Source: Alentia gelatinosa
Lineage: Eukaryota > Annelida > Polychaeta > Phyllodocida > Polynoidae
Reading direction: 5' to 3'
DNA length: 64,000 nucleotides
Assembly: GCA_950022655.1 (NCBI GenBank)
Contig: OX465579.1
Coordinates: forward strand, 43,193,950 to 43,257,949
Both the position numbers and the translations under genes were made by a program. Within the stretch, counting starts at the first letter, position 1; each line of letters starts with the position of its first letter. The notes beneath the pieces are model-generated. The model saw only the letters and a list, made by a program, of their open reading frames with translations, was not told the origin of the DNA and searched no databases. Shown piece by piece: positions 35,680 to 48,727 of the stretch.

Positions 35680-36412
35680 AACCCCTGTCGGCGCTGTGCT
35701 CCGACTTAGCCTCGTCTTAGGGGTTGGCACAGTCCGATCTGGAGTATCTCGAGTATCTCCCCTCAAATCAGAGTGTATTTGTCAGTTTGCATTAATCATA
35801 CAGAGAAACTTAATATAAAACATTCATTATCAAACACATGGATAATAATATGTAGCTTTATCATTATCATATTCAAAGAAACACAAAACAAATAATATTA
35901 ATAACATCAAAGTGTGGGTTTGAGGGTCTTCCCAAGTTCTTTAAGTTCGATTTTTATTTTACATATATTGTTATTTACGATATGAGTGTTAATCAAAATT
36001 GTTTTTAATGATAAACTTAGGTTTATTTGCTAGACCAATTGCAATGTAGTCTCGTTTGCTATGCACGTTAGCTCTGGCACGATCCATTAGTCGTTAACTT
36101 TGACACGCCGTGGTAACGGGTATCTTACATAATTGCAATGGGTCTAGATCATTAAAAACGATTTTGATTAACATCTATATCGTAAATAACAATACATATG
36201 TAAGATAAAAATCAAACGTAAAGAGCTTGGAAAGACCCTCGAAGCCACACTTCAATGTTATTATTTTCATTTTGTGTTTCTTTGAATAGAATAAGTATAA
36301 AGCTAGACTTATGTTTGACAACGACAATAAATGTTTCATATTAGATTTTTTGCATTACAGGCAGATCGGACTGTGCCAACCCCTAAGTCGGAGCTTAGCG
36401 TAGACAGGGGTT
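35680..36412. mobile_element. Foldback element with arms over 250 bp
   Basis: The outer arms, aacccctgtcggcgctgtgctccgac...cacagtccgatct (35680-35740) and its inverted counterpart (36363-36412), enclose longer AT-rich inverted arms (about 35800-36005 and 36150-36345; both contain ttctttgaat / caaagaaacacaaaa and ttgttatttacgat). Homology is good but not perfect. There is no ORF. The ends are shared with the block at 33790-34470. Confidence 0.75.
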
Positions 36413-36524
36413 GGTTGCCAATCTAAATTCAAATACTGCCATTCAGTTCCAACACTAGCCACCAGTGCAAACGTTTGAGTCGGCTAGAGGGGTACGTTAA
36501 AAATCTTCTATCCTATAGAGGAGA

Positions 36525-37293
36525 CCCAGCTATCAACGTTTCAAAACTATATATACTGTTTTCAGAACATTTTCAAGTTAAGGAAACGCCCTAAAGACGT
36601 TTAGTGCAATGTTTATAATCCATTTGAATATGTTTAAGGTCTTTAAAAAATCTGTAGACGTTAAAAAAAACTGTTTAGAGTAATAAAAGGCAACCTGAAA
36701 ATCTTTACTGAAAATAAAAGGTTTAAAAGGAAAAATTATTCCAACGGAAATATTGAAATTTTTGTCAACAATAAAATACAAGTTTACGTTTTCGGAAACG
36801 TTTTCAAAAACGTTACAAATATCCAAGCATAAACGTTTTTAAAGTTTGTTGGGTTTTCTTAGGAACTTTTAAAAACGTTTTTTAAAGGTGGGCTGAAGAA
36901 ACTGCAGTTAGCACTTCCTTTATTGCCTGCTCACATAGTCACTATCCTACTAACGGTGCTGCCCTGTGCACCTCAAGGTGTCTGTTAAACAAAGAGGTTG
37001 ATCTGGTAACGATTACATGACGTAACGTTTTAGATATCTAGAATAATTTTGAAGTCGTTTTAGCATAAGTTTCATAAAGAATTTGAATAAGTTTTGAAAG
37101 GTCCTGCAGAGACTAATTTGTGTAGACGCTTTTAAACATTTTATAAAACGTTTTCAAAAGATTTTAAAAATGTTTTGAGAGATTTAAGGGAGGTTTTAAA
37201 AATCTTTTGAAAACGTTAAAAAGCGTTCACATAAATTGGTCTCTGTAGAACCTTTTAAACGTTATATATAAATGGTACATATTGTTAGCTGGG
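36525..37293. mobile_element. MITE with CCCAGCTAnCA ends and AAAACGTTTT repeats
   Basis: Left end CCCAGCTATCAACGTTT, right end (read inwards) CCCAGCTAACAATATGT. The interior is full of AAAACGTTTT-like words, and a strong inverted repeat (37105-37165 against 37195-37250) contains tttcaaaagattttaaaa and its complement. Open frames here are AT-rich artefacts. Confidence 0.65.
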
Positions 37294-39192
37294 ATAGGGA
37301 TTATGACTGACATGATTTCCTGTTCCTCTGGGGCCGTGCCTCGAAACCAAGTACATGTACATATGTAGCCTACAGTCAAACCCCGTCTGAGGGAAAGCCT
37401 TGCAAGGGGGGAGGGGGCTGATGCAAGGGGACATCTGTGGTAGTAATGGTCCCCTCTATAAACCGATCCCCCACTTCAGCAAAATGCTATAACCGGATTC
37501 TGAATGCATTTCATCTTTAGGAAAACCCTGGTTATAAGCCGACCCCCAATCCTAACCACCCCCCCCCCCCCTCCTCTCACGTAGAATTTTCGGTACAGAT
37601 ATGAACGTTTCAATAAACTTGTGTGGCAATATAGGATATCACATGCTATCTGACAAATCACCATCATTGAATTATTCATATTTGAATATGGTTTTTTTTG
37701 GTACTTTATTGTAGATTTGTACTGATTTTTTGTTCTTCAAAAATTCATTTTGAAAAACACCGGTTAAATATAAGCCGAGCCCTGACTTTGGTAAAATCTA
37801 CAAGCAAAAAATCGCTTAAAAATCGGCTTATAAGCGGGGTTTTACGGTAACGATTTCATCGATCGCCTTGCTGTACGCCCTCAGGTGTCCGTGAGAGAAA
37901 CTACAATAGTTGTGCCATCTATTCCAGCTCACGACTCTTGCTTCTTGAATTTATAACTGCAATTCACCACCAGCGACAGACATTTTGAAAATGCTTTAAG
38001 AGCGGAAGTTTAATCATAATGGAAATTACAATAACATTACATATAAAAAGAAAAAGTGTAGGTAGTTGTCAACCAATAGACAAGTCGTGCAATCTTTTAA
38101 TTTAGTATAGGATTGTGAATTGAAGTCAATTTATCTCGATGGAATCTGAGATTACTAGTAAAAAAAAAAGAGCCGTTAAGTTTCATCTACTCAATTAACC
38201 ACATTTATCACAATTCTCAAACAAGATTTCAAAAGAAGGTAGTATGAATGACACGATCCCAATTGATGTCTTGTTTCTTTATTAACTTATGCACTCGCAC
38301 ATTTGCACGCAAACATTCCACCTCCAATCGCACTATTTTTTTCTCTCGCACGATATCACACCTAAAACACGGCAAGCCAGCAGTGGAACAAATATAACTA
38401 CACATGAATATTATAAAGTATTTGTGCAGGGGCAAGTTTTCTTCTGTTTGCAGATAAATGAAATGAGCTGTCTGACATAAACTGGCTTTCGTACAGTAAC
38501 ACAAATTCCTTGTTCCTGAATCTCCAAGTCACGGCTTTGAGAGTTGTTTTTATCCAGTTTACGTATACTCGCATATTTCAATCATTACTAAGTAGCTTGT
38601 TAATTAAGGAATGGTTATCAATTGATTTGAGCCATTATGAGTGGGACTTTTCATAGATGAGGCTACTAGATGGAAACACAATTCAATTTAAGGTAATGGT
38701 TTTACAGGTTCCATACTCGTTAAAGTTACTCTCTATTAATATAAAATCAAACCTAAAATAAACAAGACTGTGTGATAAATGTTTGCAAATGATCGACAAT
38801 TTCACATTAGTTTTGGGTGATTTGAATGAGAGCAAAATCATTGCGATTAAATAACTCGATGGTATAGACAGCGCCATGCATAAAATTCAACTGTCATAAA
38901 ATATCCATTTCATTCTTCTATAAATAAATCTGCACCGACACTGGAATGCACATAAGATTTTCTTGATTTGCTTGTAATTTGACACTAACTCGAAACGTTC
39001 CCTACTGCACAACATGACGATATAATGCAATGACAACATAACTTTGTCCAAACGATACAAATATCGCCAAGGAGGCGACCGGTAGAGATTCGTTCTCACT
39101 CAGCGCCCTTATCATTGGTCGAGCCATTCACATTTCGTTACGTTACTTCACTGGGAGTCCTTCTCACCACCAACTGACAAACGAGTGGGCAA
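37294..39192. other. Intergenic, downstream of the DNAJA gene
   Basis: No gene recognised. There is a poly-C run at 37559-37571. The sentence-like motif 'taaaccgatcccccacttc...ggttataagccgacccccaat' and 'ataagccgagccctgac...cggcttataagcggggttt' (37450-37850) looks like a decayed repeat with internal copies. Confidence 0.35.
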
Positions 39193-39198
39193 TTTATT
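39193..39198 (-). terminator. Candidate polyadenylation signal of the DNAJA gene
   Basis: Minus-strand AATAAA about 181 nt past the stop codon, followed within 15-30 nt by a GT-rich stretch (gtttgtcagttggtggtgag), the usual downstream element. Confidence 0.6.
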
Positions 39199-39378
39199 CC
39201 ACTGATTAAAAAAATTCTAGTTATACATTTTCAGACGGGGCACTTTGTCGTCCCTTAGGTTTAACACTGCTTGACACTTGCACTCCCTAACATCTCATCG
39301 ATAAGGAGTTCAACACCGTCTATATATATATATATCCCCAGTCCTCTTCCCGCCTTAGTTAACCTATCGGAGCAGTCA

Positions 39379-42300
39379 TTAATGAGAGGCACACTGTACG
39401 CGGGGGCCTGGACCGTCGCCGTCGTCCTCGTCGTACGCCTCCCCGGAGTGGCCGCCGTGCCGACGGCCGCGATGGTTCTCCTGCGGGTCGTACTTGACGA
39501 GCGTGCACTCCTCCGCCTCGTCCGGGACGATCACATCTGTCCGCGGGGGCAGCAGCTTTTCCAACTGGCCCAGCTGGTCCGGGGTCAGCCAGTTCTCCTC
39601 CGGGAACTTGACGGAGAAGACAATGATGAGACGGCCTCGGTTGAAGGGTTGTCTGTAGGTGGGCATACCCTCGTTCTGCACACACTTTGTGTCCTTGTGT
39701 TTGATGACCTCTCCTGTGCGTGAATGATATTCAGATAAAATTTAATATTCAGGACATTTTACACTAAAAGACACAAAGTTTTCTGGTAAGAACAGGAACT
39801 GAACACAGAATCCTGATATCTTAGTTGCATCATTCAGGAGAAGCTACTTCTTAGACCACAATGCCTCTTAATATTTGAAAGGAAGAGTGATTTCACTTGC
39901 ATCGCCAGACCTCAAGACAGAAACCACTGCATCTTAAAGGTGGAAACGATGTTTGGCGATAATTACATAAACCCACTGATAGAATTAAACACGGAGGTAA
40001 CACTGGCGTTTCTAACAGGACCAAGGACATCATCATCCAATCCCTCATATATACTGAAAGTAGGATTGGTAGTCTTAAAAGCTCAGTTCCTATGCGCCGA
40101 AGCTCTATAAGTACTATGTACGATCAAGGTACATACCTGGCACTGACGAGATGACTAGTGTCCGCTTGTCTAGCGTCTCCACTGTCCGTTGGAAGCCGCA
40201 CAGCGCCTCGCTGAGGTTGATGTCCATCACCATGGCCAAATCGTTGCCATTTCTCTGGAAGCGATCGTGGCTTTGCTCGTCCAGTACGATGATGATATCC
40301 CCAGGCTCTAGCCCAGGCTCCTGGTCACCCTCTCCACCAAATCGAATCTGCTGCCCGTCTTCCATACCTGCCGGGTTAAATAGACACAATGTAGCGACTA
40401 GCTATGGTAATTTGTTTTATTTTAAGTTTAATCTAATGTCAACTCTTTTATTAGTAGAATTTTGCAAGACTTAACTGGTAAGTTGAAGTAAAATTGGGAT
40501 TTTATCGAGGACAACAACCGCTATTATAAGGTTTATTTCTTTTACTATATTTGGAACTTATACCCCTTCTCACTTCATACCGTCCGTTGTTGTTACTTTT
40601 GGACTACAACAAAGTATGAATACCAACTTAATTTAGTATCTTTTTAATACTCGACCTAGGCTGCTATATCAGATGCGAATTTATACTACATATTTTTTTT
40701 TGCACGTAATTTCTGAATTATTGGAAGAAACATTTATAGTGGAACACATTTTATAGCTAGTTTTTGTATACCCCCCCCCCCCCCCACAATATTTATGTAA
40801 AAGAGATATTTACAGCACTAATAATATATCCATCCTAAAACACTTTCATCACTTGGAGATCTTTCTATATTCCAGAGAGTACTGTAATATCCAGTCACAG
40901 ACTAGGATCTTACCTTTGTCGATGTGTACCTCGAGGATTTTGCGCTCACGCACCACCTTCTTCGCCTGACAGTGCTTGCACCGATCACGGGGGTTGATGC
41001 GCTCGCCCTGACCCTGACACTCAGGGCACATGGAGTGGATCTGCTGCATCATGCCAGGCCCTATTTGTTGGATGCGGACCTGCATGCCGCTGCCCCGACA
41101 CGGGGTGCATGTCTCTACAGCGCCCTGCTTCCCGCCGCGACCTGTGATAAAGACACGGACCTAAAGTATGTCTGTTCTGCCATTCAACTTCTAGGTATTC
41201 AAAGAATTAGCGTTTAGACCAAATACACATTGGTGGATAGTACCAGAGATGTCAGGATATGATGAGGTTAAGGTTGTAGACAGGTCTTATTTGAAGTAGA
41301 TGTAGTAATACGGGAGAGTTTTGCAAAATAGAATTTGTAGAATCAACCAAACTAGCTCAAGTTACATTTAGTTACAAATCTCATTTTTTAACAGTGTTTT
41401 TTTTTCGTACTTGAGTGAAAATAAATCAGATGACTATAGTCTCAACTTGCTGTCTACATATTCTTCTTACACGGGCGTTAGCTGGGATCAGAACATAGAA
41501 GGGGGGAACAATATGGGGCTGAGGGAACTATGGCGAGTTTCAATATACTGGTTTACTGGTGTGCATGAGTGAAAATTTTTGTCTTCGTTTTCCGCAAGGA
41601 AAATTAATTTTCTAACGTGAAAATAAATGGATATCCACCTAAAAATGAAAAGCTGACATCTTTTTTGAATTTTATATAACTCTTTGCAAGTCTTGTAAAC
41701 AGGTCTAGGCTATTATGATACTTCAATTCGAAGTTGATTCTAAATTAACCAGGGTAGTTCATACAATGCCATGCGCATGTATTGCCATTCAACAGAACTC
41801 CATGGAATACTTATCGTAGTCACCAAACTTCTGTACATACCTTCACATTTGGAACAAATAACGCTCTTCTGTAGCGCCAGTTTCCTTACTGCACCATTGT
41901 AGAGGTCATCGAGCGTGACCTTAAGTTGGTGGACCACGTCCTTTCCTTTGCTAGGCCCTTCGTGGCGCCCGCGGTTCCCACCCATACCAAAGAACATGTC
42001 GAATATATCCATAGGCGACCTGTGGCTGTCGCGCCCGAGGCCACCTTCCTTGACAGCCTGCTCGCCGCCACGGTCATAAATCTCACGCTTCTTGGCGTCC
42101 GACAATACATCATACGCTTGAGAGATGGCCTTGAACTGCAAAGTTATTCAAATGTTGAATTTTAAGCGGGTGTTCTTTTGACCAACAGATATAAACAAAG
42201 AACTCTAATAGATCTCAATTTAAATGGGAAATTATACGGATTTTACTCGAAAAGATATGGTTGAGAATGATTTATACCGATAGACTGGGCATTTTTCAGG

Positions 42301-43000
42301 ATTTTACACAGACCTCCTGATATACAACTGCGGCTGTTTACATTGGTTGTTTCTGGTTAATTCATGTAGCTAACAAGAGGTACGTTCTGGACGATATGAA
42401 ATAAGACTTCCAGGAGAAAATAATATTTTATTGTAAAGAAAACTATTGTGGAGAGATACTTATATATACATGCTTCTGATTTGGCTGCGCTTGAGGTAAA
42501 TACATCAGCATATTGGCATGGGTATGCTTCCACCTAAATATCGCCATTTATTTAGCAGTAAGAATATGGCTTAGTCTCTAACGACAAATAGCAATTTGCT
42601 CATATTGACACTCACTTTGAGTAGGCAATTCATGAGCCACTTTGGTCTGCTTATTTTAAAAGTGAGAGATGACGAATTTTCAATTGCCAAGGGTAAAGTA
42701 GAACTGGTCAGTATGGTCACATAATCAAGTACATGTATCTTACAATATACGTGTAGTTACCTCAAATACGACCAAATAAACATAAAATATACATGGCATT
42801 AAAATGCACATGAACTACAAATAACTAAATAGCTATAAACATTTCAGGGTATAATGATAAGGACCCACCTTCTCCGGCTCATCTGGGTTCTTGTCCGGGT
42901 GATATTTCAAAGCCAATTTCCTATAGGCTTTCTTTAACTCATCTGGTGTGCTTGTTGGCTTCACGCCAAGCAAATCGTAGTATCCCGTTTCCTTCACCAT
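39379..43000 (-). CDS. DNAJA1: Type I Hsp40 co-chaperone, DNAJA1/DNAJA4-like (complete, 406 aa)
   Basis: Exons 43000-42869, 42135-41841, 41141-40914, 40367-40137 and 39713-39379 join in phase (1221 nt). It stimulates Hsp70 ATPase and delivers substrates. The J domain starts at the ATG ([12 protein letters not shown]), with HPD at residues 34-36. A short Gly-rich linker follows ([14 protein letters not shown]). The four zinc-finger motifs are [24 protein letters not shown] and CKHCQAKK; the last lacks the glycines, as is usual in DNAJA proteins. The substrate-binding domains contain [19 protein letters not shown] and EALCGFQ. The acidic tail ends VQCASH, a CaaX prenylation box typical of cytosolic, membrane-tethered DNAJA members. 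[12 protein letters not shown] is closer to A1/A4 than to A2; the exact paralogue name is an inference. Confidence 0.95.
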
Positions 43001-45587
43001 TCTGTTGGGAATAAATCAACGTCAACATTTACGACTAGGTCTTGTTACATAACACAAAAATACCTGGAGCCAATGAGCCGGAGAGCACACAGCACAGGTA
43101 CAGTACAAGACCAGCCACCTGTACCCGGCCAAACACTACCGCGTGAAGTCCTATGGATCGAACAAGTCAACAGGCCACTTATCCAATAGGGAAATCCGTC
43201 TATGTATATTCATACTTGTAACAAATTCTATCTTTAATTTATTTACTGTTCACTACATAGGTATATGTTGATACATGACTTAATTCAAACACGCACTTCA
43301 AAAAGTCCCTGTATACCTCCCCAACTCCAAAGCAATGAAATATATCCGGAAGGATTCGATTCTGAGAAGATTCAACATGGCCAAATTAATTAATAATTCA
43401 GTATCTCTGCAATAATCAGTGTCAAAATTCCTCCTCTTTGTCAATGCTTGTCACACATTTGGTTAATGATGAGGGATTGTATACTCTGTGATTCGCCTAG
43501 TGTTTACTACTTATCAATCATGGAGATGAGTCACTGAGTTTCACTTTTGAGCTTATTAGTTACCTTTACATTTTGTGAAAAACTGTGGCTGACATCTAAG
43601 CATCTGTGGACACCACATATAGATTGGACGTATTTGTTTGTAGGGACAATCAATTCCTTTCTACCAATTGGTATGTTAGTGAATAACAGTAAACATTCGG
43701 TCCCCCTTTCCTAGATTGCATCTTTGATATCAAAATATTGATATGGTAAATACATATTAAAACGATGGGTCTACTTATATCCGAATGTATTACACGGTGC
43801 TACCTACTAGGAGCGTCAGTCATGCCACATGGCAAATCTACCTTTGACATACACAGGTATAATATTTCGTTGTACATACTAATATAGGTTTTATAAGTCC
43901 CTCGGTTAAACTTGAAGCAAATACACAACTGTACATGTGCCAAGTGTGCATCAGGTCACTGACTAAACACCGTATATTTCATTACTAAATATTCTGGACC
44001 CCTACGTAACATCGATGTATGGGCATCTGAGAGATTCTCAGCATCCATCTCTACATGTATTTCAAAAAGGTTGTATTAGAGAGCCAACATATGGGTATAT
44101 CTGAAGATTCCACAAAAGAATTCTTATTAGATCTGGTTCCCAAACTATTAAATGATCCAAGAGTGTGTGTTCGGGAGGAGGAGGAGGAGGGGGGGGGGGG
44201 GGGGGGGGCTGGCCACGGGCCACTCCACTTACTGCCCACACCACCATAATCTTAAAGTGGGAAAGTAAAAGACATATATGTACACGCATTGTGAATATAG
44301 GTCTAAGGAACAAGAAAGTAGGACTTCAAGTTCATTCAATTCTTAAAGGCACCAGAACATAAAGCGAACATACTTCCGCTGTAGTAACTGGAATTGCACA
44401 TCTATAAATAAACCAGCATGACGGATACCACTAATGACGACTGTAGGGGCTAGCTACTAATAGGCAACTCTACTCAACCTTTTTGGCAAGGTTTTTGGAT
44501 AACTCAATAAATGAAAAATATTGTTTTTTGTTGAGTGTTTTTGCAAGAAATGACACGTTTTATACATCGTAATAGCTTTAGAAATGGCATAGCATTTTCC
44601 CCACACCATATGAGGCATAGTCTTGGGACGATGTCCTGTGTAGATTTTAATGACTTGTATTGGCTCCACTTCCCTTGTAAACAATAGCTTTCAGATAGTA
44701 ACAGTGGTTTGTTTTCCTGGTTTGTGTTCGGCCAAATAGTTACATATCAATGCATTCTTCATCATTAAGGTATTGAGGGTATGAGACAAATATGGCTAGA
44801 TAATACAGTGATTGCTTCTTATTCTATGTTATTCCAACTCTAGTTTAATGTGCTATACATGCATCTCTCCTCAGTCGTACTTCAGATATGGTTTAGATAA
44901 CAAAGGAACAGGCCACAATTGACTGCACAATAACACTTTAAAAGGCCAGCACAAATTTATATATTTATCTATATGAAACTGAGACAATCATCAATAGAAC
45001 AGCCCACACTCGATATTACAACACCCTAGTTTGTCCCGGCAGTCAAATCATGCAAAAAACAACAATCTTGTAATCACACTCCTTGTTCACACTTAAGGTA
45101 CGACATTGTTCTATCCCATAGACGCGAAGCCAGACTAAACAGTGCTTGATGGACTTAGCTGTGCGGTGTCGGGTGTGTGTTTTGGTGCTCCACCAGCGCA
45201 ACAGCGCAACAAGAAACATCGCGACAAGTAGGCACGCGATTATTCAAACCTAGCCTGATTTAGCAAGATAACCAAAAAGTGACCAATCTTGATATATCTT
45301 GTGTGTCGGTGCAATCAGCACTTAAGCCAGTCGACAACACATTGTTTTATTCATTATGCTTCTTCTCAAATAAACAAAACCAGCAGTGGATATATAGTGT
45401 GGACTATCTTTTGTTCTCCATTAAAAAGGACTTTAAGTTTGTCTAGGTGTGTATATTCCCGTATCAATTGCTTTGAGGCCCGTAATCAATGAGTCTTCCA
45501 GGGCCTGCTTGAATTTCAGGTCTATGAAAAATATCCCAACCAGAATTTCATATTTTTATTTCATACTTGACTGCATTAGGCTGATCG
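43001..45587. other. DNAJA upstream region
   Basis: It should hold the DNAJA promoter or a 5' UTR intron. No heat-shock element cluster is evident to the eye. It contains a G-rich tract (44175-44208: GAGGAGGAGGAGG then about 19 G). Nothing else recognised. Confidence 0.4.
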
Positions 45588-46125
45588 AATACCAGAGAAC
45601 TAGGTACCATGGAGAACTCGGTACCAGGAGAAGTAGGTACCATGGAGACTTAGGTACCAGGAGATTTAGGTACCAACCTGGTGTAACTTTGTATAGCATA
45701 AAGATATTTTCATTCCGATTTTGCATCCGATAGCCCTATATTTCAGCTTCTAATTAACACCTGGATCAATGAATTATTCAAAATATAAGTGGCCCAAAAT
45801 CGAAAAGTCGCGCAGGTCACGTTTACGGCTGTTGTAGTGGCCGTATTACGGCCGCTACAACACCTACCCTCCCCCGACCTCTTTGATGTGCTAGATGACA
45901 GTAGGTGTCTGTATCTTCAAAGGAGGTGTGATCCGTTGAGTTGTGAGGTGTGAGGAGTTGAGTTGTGAAGTTGTGAACTATAGTTGTATAGTTCCTTCTT
46001 GCTCTAAAGTCACTCTGACTTTGGTACCTAAATCTCCTGGTACCTACTTCACCATGGTACCTAGTTCTCCATAGTTATCTTGGTACCTAATTCTCTCTGG
46101 TACCTAAATCTCCAGTTACCGGCTG
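45588..46125. mobile_element. Inverted-array MITE built of GGTACC units
   Basis: The left side (45588-45680) is a run of GGTACCA-TGGAGA / GGTACCAGGAGA units. The right side (46021-46120) is the same unit in inverted orientation (TCTCCTGGTACC). About 340 bases of non-repetitive sequence lie between, including a small palindrome, gtagtggccgtattacggccgctac. The exact ends are not defined. No coding sequence. Confidence 0.65.
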
Positions 46126-47025
46126 ATCAAGTAAAGGGATCTATAAATCGATAACATTAACAGACACTACGAGTAATTTACAGTGAACTCCAGACTAAGA
46201 AGGTCTTTTTTTATTCACTTCAACTTCACTAAAAAGGAACTATACTATGGCCTATAGTAACCTATGGCCTGTTTCTACTGCTTTGTTTCTTTGTATTAGC
46301 CCATCCCCGTGGTTCTATAGAGTACTAGTCTAGAAGCGTTATCTTCGAAGTAAGTATTTAGTCAATGGATTAATTACCGGAACGTTGAGAGGAAAAGTAT
46401 GGACTTAATCTCCTTATGTTTGCTAAATCGACTACTTTTTTTTCATATATATCCTAATTACATGTTATTTGTATCAGTCATATGTTTTCTTGATCTCACC
46501 GAGGTTTACTGGCGGCACTCCTCAGTATTCTAAACCCAGTATTCACGCGGAGACTGTAGCCGTGTAGGTTACACCACAGATGATCCCTTCGGGACATTAA
46601 CATAATGTAATGGTTAAAACTAAAATGTTTGGAAAAGTTGAGAAAAAGATAATATTGTTCAATATGAATAGACTTTAATGTTTTACCAATCATAATATCC
46701 GACCCGATCGATTTTTACTAATTTTTAGTTTGACACGCTTGAAAATGAAAGAGATATTAAACATTCACTTCAGAAACAGTATCTATCACAACATCAAAAC
46801 CACCAATAAACAAGATAACATGTGTTTTATCAATGTATGTGATATACAGTCAAGTAAAATGCCTGCACAGGCATGCCACTGGCATTGGCCTTGCCAATGC
46901 CAGTCCATGTGTCTTGAATCGTGAGCACCCGAAACAACGCCACTGTCACTGTCGGGGATCGGAGCCGGGGTCCCATTCATTCATTTCCAACTCACCTTGC
47001 TACTGCCTAGTCAATGGATCCTGCC

Positions 47026-47250
47026 TCAAACGGTGTCTCGTCTTAAGCCCACACACACCGTGTGTTGACTAGTCCGTGTTTTGGTGTATTCTGACACTTC
47101 TGTGTGTCTGTTTTCTAATTTTCCTCTTAGCGTGACCAAGCGAAACTTCTCGAGCTCGGTAGAATCTTTCCACTCGTAATCGGAAGTTGGAGCGGAACCG
47201 GAAGAAGTGTGCGACTGCTGGGAGGTCACGGCGGCGCCATTTTGAAACAT
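47026..47250 (-). CDS. Hypothetical first exon, unrecognised
   Basis: A 74-codon minus-strand frame starts MFQNGAAVTSQQSHTSSG and continues with charged, non-repetitive sequence (DYEWKDSTELEKFRLVTLRG). It overlaps the GC-rich promoter-like stretch. A possible splice donor ACG|gtgtgtgtg (around 47061) would end it in phase 0 after about 63 codons. I do not recognise the family. It could be the 5' end of a minus-strand gene or the non-coding first exon of the DNAJA transcript. No partner exon was found with confidence. Confidence 0.3.
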   Translation of the reverse strand: MFQNGAAVTSQQSHTSSGSAPTSDYEWKDSTELEKFRLVTLRGKLENRHTEVSEYTKTRTSQHTVCVGLRRDTV

Positions 47251-47340
47251 GCCTGGAGTTTGTTTACGTCGTGCGTTGTGATGTTGTTTGCGCTCTGAGC
47301 AAGGATTACGGTTGATCGCCGTTGGGACTTAATTATCTCA
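47100..47340. promoter_or_regulatory. Probable CpG-rich (bidirectional) promoter
   Basis: This segment is much richer in G+C and CpG than its surroundings. On the minus strand it contains CAAAATGGCGCCGCC, close to the YY1-type initiator motif found at many TATA-less housekeeping promoters. It lies between the divergently transcribed DNAJA (minus) and CEP78 (plus) genes, so it could serve either through a 5' UTR intron. Transcription starts cannot be shown from sequence alone. Confidence 0.4.
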
Positions 47341-48430
47341 GGTACGCAATGATAAATTTTATCTGGAAGAAGATCTAAAGATGATCATATCGGATATTTA
47401 TCCAGCACATTGCTTACTATGTGGTATAACTTGTACGCGGCAAAAGCCGTGGTTCTGCTTGATGAATTCCCCGCGAAAATCAAGTTGATGCACGTCTTGT
47501 CACCAGTTAATTGACCTCTGTCAATTTTGCAATTCCACTGTTGTCACACTTAGTCATTAAGGAATTCCCACATTTCGCTGAGTTCAAGCGCATGGGAACA
47601 ATGTTTGCATCCTGATGATAAAGTAAACTTTATATCGAGACTGTCAAATTAGTAAACACTGCACTGATGACAGTGATGTGTTATCAGCCAGTACTGGGTA
47701 ACTCACTAACTCAGTAACTGTCAGACAGAAGTGACACTGACAGAATAGCTCAAGCCTCAACATCTCAGCTGCTCTCGCTACTTATGCAGTTAGTGTTAGC
47801 TGGAGCCAGAAAACAGCTGATCGATGTCATACCTCACATATATTATCCCTCCGAGAATTGATTTATAACGGCGTGCACTGTTGGTAGTGTATTGCACAGC
47901 ATTGTATTCTTGCAGTGTTGCAGTCAAGAATAACATGCGGTATTCTTCAGTTAAAATTAGCGATTATAGACGAAAATTTGATTTTCTACTAGGTATAAAA
48001 GGGCTTGGAAAATACAAAGCAGTACTGCAAGAAATAACTTTCTATGGCGAATATTAGCTGAGTTATGGACAAGTGAAGTTGAATGCGATTGCAATTTATT
48101 CTGTCAATTTTGTTCGGTTTACAATCTCCATGTTTATGTCAAGATACATATTCAAGATATACCTTATTGGAAAGGGCTTGAAATAAGCTACTCATGACTA
48201 TAAAAGTAACCCTTTATTACAAGTACCAGTTGAGTGGTCAACAGTTTAAGTTAATTTAACTCTCATACAGTACCATATCTCATTGTTAGTACTGTCAACT
48301 AGAGTATACCAGTAACTCATACATTATTATTTTCTGATTCTAACTGGTAATGAAACAATCAAGACACTTTTGTTACTTCAGGCTTTATTAATTCTCATTG
48401 ACAGTTCAACCTCTAGTCTCCTTCTGACGC
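47341..48430. other. Intergenic or CEP78 5' intron, no gene seen
   Basis: Unique-looking AT-rich sequence without a recognisable exon or repeat. Confidence 0.4.
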
Positions 48431-48460
48431 TAAGGGAGCGTTCATTAATTATCGCTCAGG

Positions 48461-48600
48461 GGGGGGGGGGGGGGGGCCCACAGTTTTTCAAAAAAAAAGT
48501 TGGGCCCCCCCATGGGAATTCCAAAAAGAAAGTTGGCCCCTCCCCCCTTGGAATATCCCCCCCCCCAAAAGTTACCCCCCCCCCCCCCCCCCCCACGCAC
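48461..48600. repeat. Poly-G/poly-C homopolymer cluster
   Basis: A run of about 16 G at 48461 is followed within 140 bases by C runs of 6-18. The strands could form G-quadruplexes. Short frames here (poly-Gly, poly-Pro) are artefacts. Confidence 0.85.
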
Positions 48601-48727
48601 ACACACATCAGAATAGGGTAAAAGCACAGAGTAGGCTAAACTGATGTGGCATTTTTTCCATAAGGCTTTCCTTCTTTGCTTTAGAAAAAACCCAACTACA
48701 TTCAGTCATTTTTCAAAATTTTGACCA

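Noticed and set aside
39271..39723. 150-aa plus-strand frame
   Set aside because: It is the antisense shadow of the last DNAJA exon.
46499..46589. Possible minus-strand exon (DHLWCNLHGYSLRVNTGF) ending at CTCG|gtgaga
   Set aside because: Good donor, but the acceptor is weak, the sequence matches nothing I know, and the phase does not fit the frame at 47 kb with any certainty.
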